DNA of 64,000 bases from Chrysogorgia sp. JL179-B06 (lineage: Eukaryota > Cnidaria > Anthozoa > Scleralcyonacea > Chrysogorgiidae): positions 1,691,001-1,755,000 of the forward strand of contig JAYKKM010000452.1 of assembly GCA_035772405.1 (NCBI GenBank). The letters are read 5' to 3'. Below the pieces are notes generated by a model. The model did no database searches and was not told the origin of the DNA. It was given only the letters and a program-made list of their open reading frames with translations. A program made the translations under genes and the position numbers. The first letter of the stretch is position 1. The number at the start of each line of letters is the position of its first letter. This document shows positions 57,640-64,000 of this stretch, piece after piece.

Positions 57640-57960
57640 TAAGATGTGAAAAATGAAGCATGGCGTGTATAATGAAAAAAACTGTGCTAAATTAACACAC
57701 TATTCAATATTCAATGGTGTGTAAAAATTACACACAAAAACGTATGTGTAAAATAACACACCTATATGAGTAAATACACGCATAGGTGTGTAGAAAAACA
57801 CACGATGTGTGTAATAAAACACGCATGGTGTGTAATAAAACACACACAGTGTTTTTTTTAATATTGGTGTGTTTTAGCGGCCAAACTGTGCAATTTTACA
57901 CACTAAGGTGTGTAAAATTGCACATTTTGATTGTAATTTTACACACTATAGTTTTTAGAG
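57640..57960. repeat. GTGTGTAA / TTACACAC word array with CACTCTAAAAAC end
   Basis: About a dozen gtgtgta / acacacc / ttacacac words in 320 bp, ending in gtttttagagtg (reverse complement CACTCTAAAAAC) next to TA at 57961-57962. This parallels the CACTGTAAAAAC end and word arrays of the 8.6-kb element at 3951-12554. The left end is not fixed. It sits exactly where LINE D is cut off. Confidence 0.65.
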
Positions 57961-57962
57961 TG

Positions 57963-59024
57963 TAACTGGACAATCTTGTGGTTATTATTTGCAAAAATTA
58001 AATCATTCGCAGATTTAGAAGTTTCGCCGATCCTTTTAGGCTCGGTTATCAACTTAGTTAGATTATTTCTGTTGGCGAAAGCAGTTAATTTCTGTTTAAG
58101 CGATTCATCCCTTGTTGTTGGAAGCATATCGACATTAAAATCCTCACGAATCACAACATCGTCTCTATCCATGTTTATAATTACTAATGCGTTGTCCAGT
58201 GAAGAAATAAATATGTCAAAGTTAATATCTATGAGGCGATATACTATGTTTGCCACCAGTAATGGACGACACTTAGGTCGATCTGATAGATCAGAACGCT
58301 CGCGACATAAGATGCTTTCCTTAACATAAGTTACAAGACCTCCTCCATTACTTTTGGTTGTACTAGTCCTATCTTTGCGGTAAATTACATATCCTTCAAC
58401 TTTAATTTCAGCGTTGAACACATTTCGATCTAGCCATGACTCAGATAGCGATAAAACATCAAAAGGGTGATTCTGGAGCAAAGCTATCATATCATCCATC
58501 TTGTTTACCAATCTATTTACATTGAGATGAACCATTTTAAGTCCCCTTCTAAATGTCAGCGATATATCGTCGAACTGATTTCCATCCAGATCTTGGCTTT
58601 CTTGCATTTGGGCCCGCGGTTCATCTATACTTACGTTGAAATAGTCGGGGTCAGGAAATAGGCATTTCTGACACATCCACGTCTTCGATTCATCGCCTAA
58701 CAGTTCGTATTCATGCTTTCCCATCCCGATACATTTACCATGAAACCAGTGATCACAAGAATCACATTGGATAGCCCTTTGGTTTCTTCTACATACTTTC
58801 GAGCAGGAATAACAAGGATCGACGACAGGTCCTGGGTTGAGATGTATATCACCAGATATTATAATCAATAATCCTGTAGAGAATACGTATTTAGTGAGGG
58901 ACAGACAATGCTTTGCCTTTTCGATATCTGACAGGACCGATTGCTTGGTTGATGTCTTCGTCGCTTTTGATCTCACTGATTTGGTTTCTTTAATTGAAAA
59001 GCTTTTATCCAAACCTTGTTCCAC
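57963..59024 (-). pseudogene. LINE D: 2A leader, PHD finger and endonuclease; 3' part missing
   Basis: Minus-strand frame from 59024 down to 57963. Leader with GLLIIISGDIHLNPGP, then a PHD-type zinc finger (CYSCSKVCRRNQRAIQCDSC, then HWFHGKC and MCQKC, residues about 71-121; Cys4-His-Cys3 order), then the AP-endonuclease start HLNVNRLVNKMDD, LSLSESWLD, YRKDRTSTTKSNGGGLVTYV and a diverged GDFN block (VIREDFNVDM). PHD fingers next to the endonuclease are known in CR1-group LINEs. Coding ends at the word array; the RT is absent. Confidence 0.85.
58827..58853 (-). other. 2A-like motif in LINE D
   Basis: Leader residues 58-66 read GDIHLNPGP after GLLIIIS. The NPGP core and upstream D-I are present; His replaces the usual Glu, a substitution tolerated in several known 2A-like sequences. 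Confidence 0.8.
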
Positions 59025-61955
59025 AAACGTACTCTTGGCAAGAAATTATTGGGTATCTAGCTGACAGGACAGCTTTAGGCAGTGGTGAAGTAATAAGAGT
59101 AAAACCAGACCACGAGAAACTCGATATAAACAACCGCCCGCCATTAAATAATGAGTTGTTAAACGTTTATAAAATAATGAGTTGTTAAACGAGGGTCGGC
59201 ATTTTACTGGTCTAAAGATACAGTTTAATCCCCTCGCCCGGCGGCGCGAAGCGCGGGCCTGGGGCGAGGGTGCTAATCTCGACGAAATTTTTTCCCGCGC
59301 TTTTTATGGCTTGCATGAAGTGAAAGTAGCCTTTATGTCGGAATATATATATATTTGTATGTATGGTAAACGATCCTTTATTGTTGCCGTGGTAACAAAG
59401 GAAAATTGGTGTTTGAGAGGGATAATTTGGCAGTCCAAGGGGTTAAGTTAGGATTATTAGGGTTAGGAATTGTGATTGGGACGTACGCAGATAAACGGCT
59501 TTTTGGTGGTTACATTTGGCGTTTAAATTTAAATTTACGTCAGCGCGACAAACGTACTTTACGCCGCCGCCCTCCCCCCCCCCCCGAAAACCGAAAGCGT
59601 TTTTTTGGGGGGGAGGCTTTGGGTTTTCGGAGCGGGCGTCGTACTAGAAGTTGCAGAACCTCTGGACTAAAGCATCAAATTATACAGACTTTATCAGCTG
59701 ATTTCAAGCCGTAATTGTAGACTGCAGTGTTGACGAGCAAGAACAGACACAAATAAAGGTAAACAAATTAATAATTTCTCAAATAATGGCTAATAATAGT
59801 ACACTTGCGAGTCTGTGTTGAGCAATTAATTTGCCTTTTCTGCATAGTTTTTTTGGTAGGTTTAGTAATCTGGCTAGATTTAGGGTTAGGGTTTTGATGA
59901 TATTAGGTTAGCATTTCGTCGTACGGCATGCAAATTTTGAAACATTTACATATTCAGATCTTTAGAAATATATTGTAATTAGCATCTACGACCAGCTTCG
60001 CCACTGTGTTTTACTAACTTCTCGAGTGCCATTATAACTCGATAATCACACAAGACAAAGTTTTTTATTCCTTTTATAAAATAACACCATTAAATTAACA
60101 CTAAAAGCCCATGAAAAATGCAGATTTAACTGTTATAAGCGGCGTTGCTATGTGCGTTGCTAGGAAACATGTTAGCGATTTTAGCGATGAAAATGTATTC
60201 AACGTTGCAGTTAAAACATTCTCTTGTGTTAGTACCTTGATTAGTCTTGTATCCAGGTATTCTTTGACTTCCTTTTGTGATTTAAACTACGTCAAAAACG
60301 ACAAAATCTACGCGAGTAACACGTCAGCTTAGCTTATGCTTTAATATTGACTTATAATGACACGGTTTTTTATCTCAATCAGACAGCGTGTTTTCGCTCA
60401 TTTACTTCCGATTATTTTATAATACTAGATATATTGCATGGATGTGTCAGCTCAACCAACATGCAGGTGAAGTGCATCCTTGATCAATGTGGTGATAATG
60501 TGATATAATTTACTGTAATGCATTGCATCAATGACAATGTTGTGCTTTTAATTTTTGTATGGGCATAAAGGCATTTGTACATTTGAGTAGTGTAAACATG
60601 CATTGTACAGGTTTATAGACCTACACATGTTATGCCTGGCCTGGCCTCCAGTGTTTCTGGGGAAACACTTTTGTCCTTGGAATAGAACTGCATATGCAAT
60701 GCCGGTTTTATATATATATTTAAGCTACTCTTGTTGAAGTGCTTTCTGAAGGATATATAAAGTAGATTTTATTAACATAGATTTTATTACATTTCTTACA
60801 AACAAACAATCAAATGTAAAAGTTATATAATATGTGTGATCACTCGAACTAAAAGTATTACATTCATCAACAAATCTGGCAACACACTAATTGGGCATGC
60901 ACCACAAGAGCATTTATATGTGCATTATTTTTAAATTGGGGCAATAAAATATGATTCTGGACATATAAATTAAACAGCTTTATTCCCATGGAACTGAACC
61001 TGAGAGACTTTTTTTGAATATCATCATCTTGTAATCTGTTATAAATAGGGCTTCACTTTTGTAACTAATGTGTCATTTTGATAAAGGAGCAGGGTCCCGA
61101 TACATTACAAACTAAGCAAATGTGTTCAGAGTATTTTTTGAAGGTGCGGTATATAATGTTTATAAACCTGAACAGAAGCAGATATATGCCATATAATCTG
61201 TTTATATGCCCCGGGATTACTTCCAAAGGGGTTTTGAGTGGGAGAGATTATAAACCGTATAGAAAAATGTTTCAAAATGCATAACAGGCAAACTGTTGGC
61301 ACTTTTTTACTCAAGTTTTTGCTTAATAATAATACTAACAAATAATGTTGTAACTTAATAATAGTAACAAATATTAACTAGAATTTATAATAATATGAAA
61401 AATGATGCCCTGTATTATATATAGCAAAACCTGCTAGACACGTTATGTAGCAGCCTCAAAATGATTAATTGTCAGTAGTGAGATACTTTTTGTACGCTTT
61501 GAGTTTTGAGTGCTTTGATTGAATAATCCCAAAGATATATATACATGCATTTTCAGTAAGTTATTATACAGTGTGACACAGTGAGGATCCGGCCTTTACA
61601 TATGAAACAAATCTTAATCATTGCAGGTTGATATAATAATGCACCCAAAAAAGTAAACACTTTGAGTTATTTAGTTATTTAGTTTGATGTCTAATTATGA
61701 AACAATGAAATTCAGAACAACACAAGCTTGATAGTTTAAAGGCTCTCAGAGATACATGTAGTGTTTTCTATAAAGTCCATTCGATTGGGAAATCAATGGG
61801 TTATTGATTTTTATCGCCTATTACGGAGGGAGAGGGGTTGTTGCGTACACGTATTTCTAGTTATGACATAAACTATGAGGAAAACATTCACTCTCATAGT
61901 CTTTTGTGGATTTCAATGTTGTCAAATCCCTGCAGGTCTTTAATCCCTAGAAGAA
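59025..61955. other. No gene seen; GC-rich palindrome and C/G tracts
   Basis: 59226-59275 holds cccctcgcccgg and cggcgcgaagcgcgggcc, a partner of the palindrome at 54886. 59574-59640 has a poly-C and a poly-G tract that can pair around aaccgaaagcg. 59130-59195 has a duplicated aataatgagttgttaaacg. Open frames at 59182-59714 and 60111-60332 lack domains. 61830-61860 ends in gtatttctagttat, like the end of the tandem-unit element. Confidence 0.45.
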
Positions 61956-62096
61956 AATGCACATGATAGAGCCGTGGACATTAGTAGTTCAGAACGTTTC
62001 GCAACGTGGCGTTCCTCCTCCCGACATCAAGATGAAAGTTACTAAACTTACTCCCAATCTTCTACCAGCATGGCTACCTTGACTTAATATTCTTCT

Positions 62097-62494
62097 TCAA
62101 AAAGCTGTCAATAACCTAGCTAAAATCGATTCCAATCTCTCACCTACCCGTACACACGAACAACAACAACGCCACCGCCACCGCCCCCACCACGACCGCC
62201 GCCCCCACCACGACCACCGCCCCCACCACGACCGCCGCCGCTGCCGCCAACACCAACGCCAACACCAACACCAACACCAACAACACCAACAACACCAACA
62301 ACACCAACAACACCAACAACACCAACAACACCAACTACACCAACGACACCAACGACACCAACGACACCAACGACACCAACGACACCAACGACACCAACGA
62401 CACCAACAACACCAACAACACCAACAACACCAACAACACCAACAACACCAACAACACCAACAACACCAACAACACCAACAACACCAACAACACC

Positions 62495-62526
<32 letters not shown>

Positions 62527-62530
62527 CTCC
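62097..62530. repeat. Minisatellite array of 9-bp AACACCAAC-type units
   Basis: Starts with CCACCGCC-type 6/9-mers (62160-62250), then 9-bp units aacaccaac and gacaccaac (62254-62500) and an AAC tail. The plus strand would read T/A/P-rich then NTN and DTN triplets, the minus strand long Cys/Trp or Leu/Val runs. Frames are open only because 9 is a multiple of 3. A short plus-strand ORF just upstream (61956-62083) does not join it in frame. Confidence 0.9.
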
Positions 62531-63480
<950 letters not shown>

Positions 63481-63484
63481 ATTA

Positions 63485-63755
63485 AAAAACTAAAGAAGCC
63501 ATCTTATTCAACTAAAGTTTATTGAACGCAGTAATGTATAACTTAAATTTTGATGTATGCCTTAAACATATCTATAAAATATTAGCCGAGACATAGGCGT
63601 TTAAACTCAATGTAGCACGCAAGTGTCGTCCGAGTTTAAACGCCTATATCTCGACTAATATTTTATAGATATGTTTAAGGCATACATCAAAATTTAAGTT
63701 ATACATTACTGCGTTCAATAAACTTTAGTTGAATAAGATGGCTTCTTTAGTTTTA
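63485..63755. repeat. Long palindrome, arms of about 124 bp
   Basis: Left arm 63485-63608 (aaaaactaaagaagccatc ... ggcgtttaaactc) and right arm 63632-63755 in reverse complement, with only a few mismatches near the inner end (gccgagacata against tatctcgacta). Spacer of about 23 nt. No ORF. Both outer sides lead within tens of bases into TA microsatellites. Confidence 0.9.
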
Positions 63756-63800
63756 ATAAGTCAATAAGTCAAAGAGCGGGAACATGTTTTTGCGCAACCC

Positions 63801-63954
<154 letters not shown>

Positions 63955-64000
63955 GAAATGTTTTTATGTTACCGACCCAGCCACTCTCCAAGACAACCCC

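Noticed and set aside
59182..59714. Two plus-strand frames over GC-rich palindrome and poly-C
   Set aside because: Pro/Arg-rich runs derive from C/G tracts; no family resemblance.

Overview
This window is non-coding-rich, AT-rich animal DNA. It looks like an invertebrate, and a cnidarian or similar marine invertebrate is my best guess. The evidence is the repeat set: CR1-type LINEs with 2A peptides, Penelope-like elements with hammerhead ribozymes, animal-type Helitron proteins, a Polinton/Maverick block, many hairpin MITEs, and GT-AG split exons. No rRNA, CRISPR or bacterial operon is present. No complete host gene is visible. The only possible host exons are a pair on the minus strand at 16.6-17.8 kb.

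Layout. 1-3.6 kb: palindromic GTTGTTCA-type repeats, a tandem-unit element and a large TA/hexamer microsatellite. 3.6-15.4 kb: one minus-strand CR1-like LINE, cut into two pieces by an 8.6-kb insertion (3951-12554). The insertion has terminal inverted repeats and a TA target duplication. Removing it rejoins the LINE reading frame exactly. It carries subterminal tandem repeats, a nested second LINE, two MITEs, a 21-bp minisatellite, and a promoter plus first and last exons of a split gene whose start resembles a SAM domain. 15.4-21.9 kb: SINE, MITEs, a piggyBac-like TTAA element, and a Penelope-like fragment with a decayed hammerhead. 22.0-27.0 kb: a dead Helitron whose 5' end encodes a 2A-like motif and a cysteine-protease-like domain. 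27.2-29.2 kb: a LINE scrap and a Penelope-like element with RT, GIY-YIG and an inverted terminal copy holding a hammerhead. 29.2-34.3 kb: a tRNA-like SINE, then two Penelope-like copies head to head with a third hammerhead. 34.4-57 kb: a degenerate Polinton/adintovirus-like element with adenain-type protease, capsid proteins, retroviral-type integrase, a Fic-domain gene and several unknown AT-rich genes. It is broken by a full-length LINE, two TTAA elements, another TIR element and a tandem-unit element. 57-64 kb: hairpins, a 3'-truncated PHD-finger LINE with a 2A motif, minisatellites, and a long near-perfect palindrome between two TA microsatellites.

The window is best read as a graveyard of nested mobile elements whose insertion order can be worked out from target-site duplications. 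The most notable signals are: three hammerhead motifs in three Penelope-like insertions plus a broken fourth; 2A-like motifs in four unrelated ORF1-position leaders; the 8.6-kb TA element carrying split-gene exons; and the Polinton with a Fic gene. Viral-type genes are described only, with their breaks.
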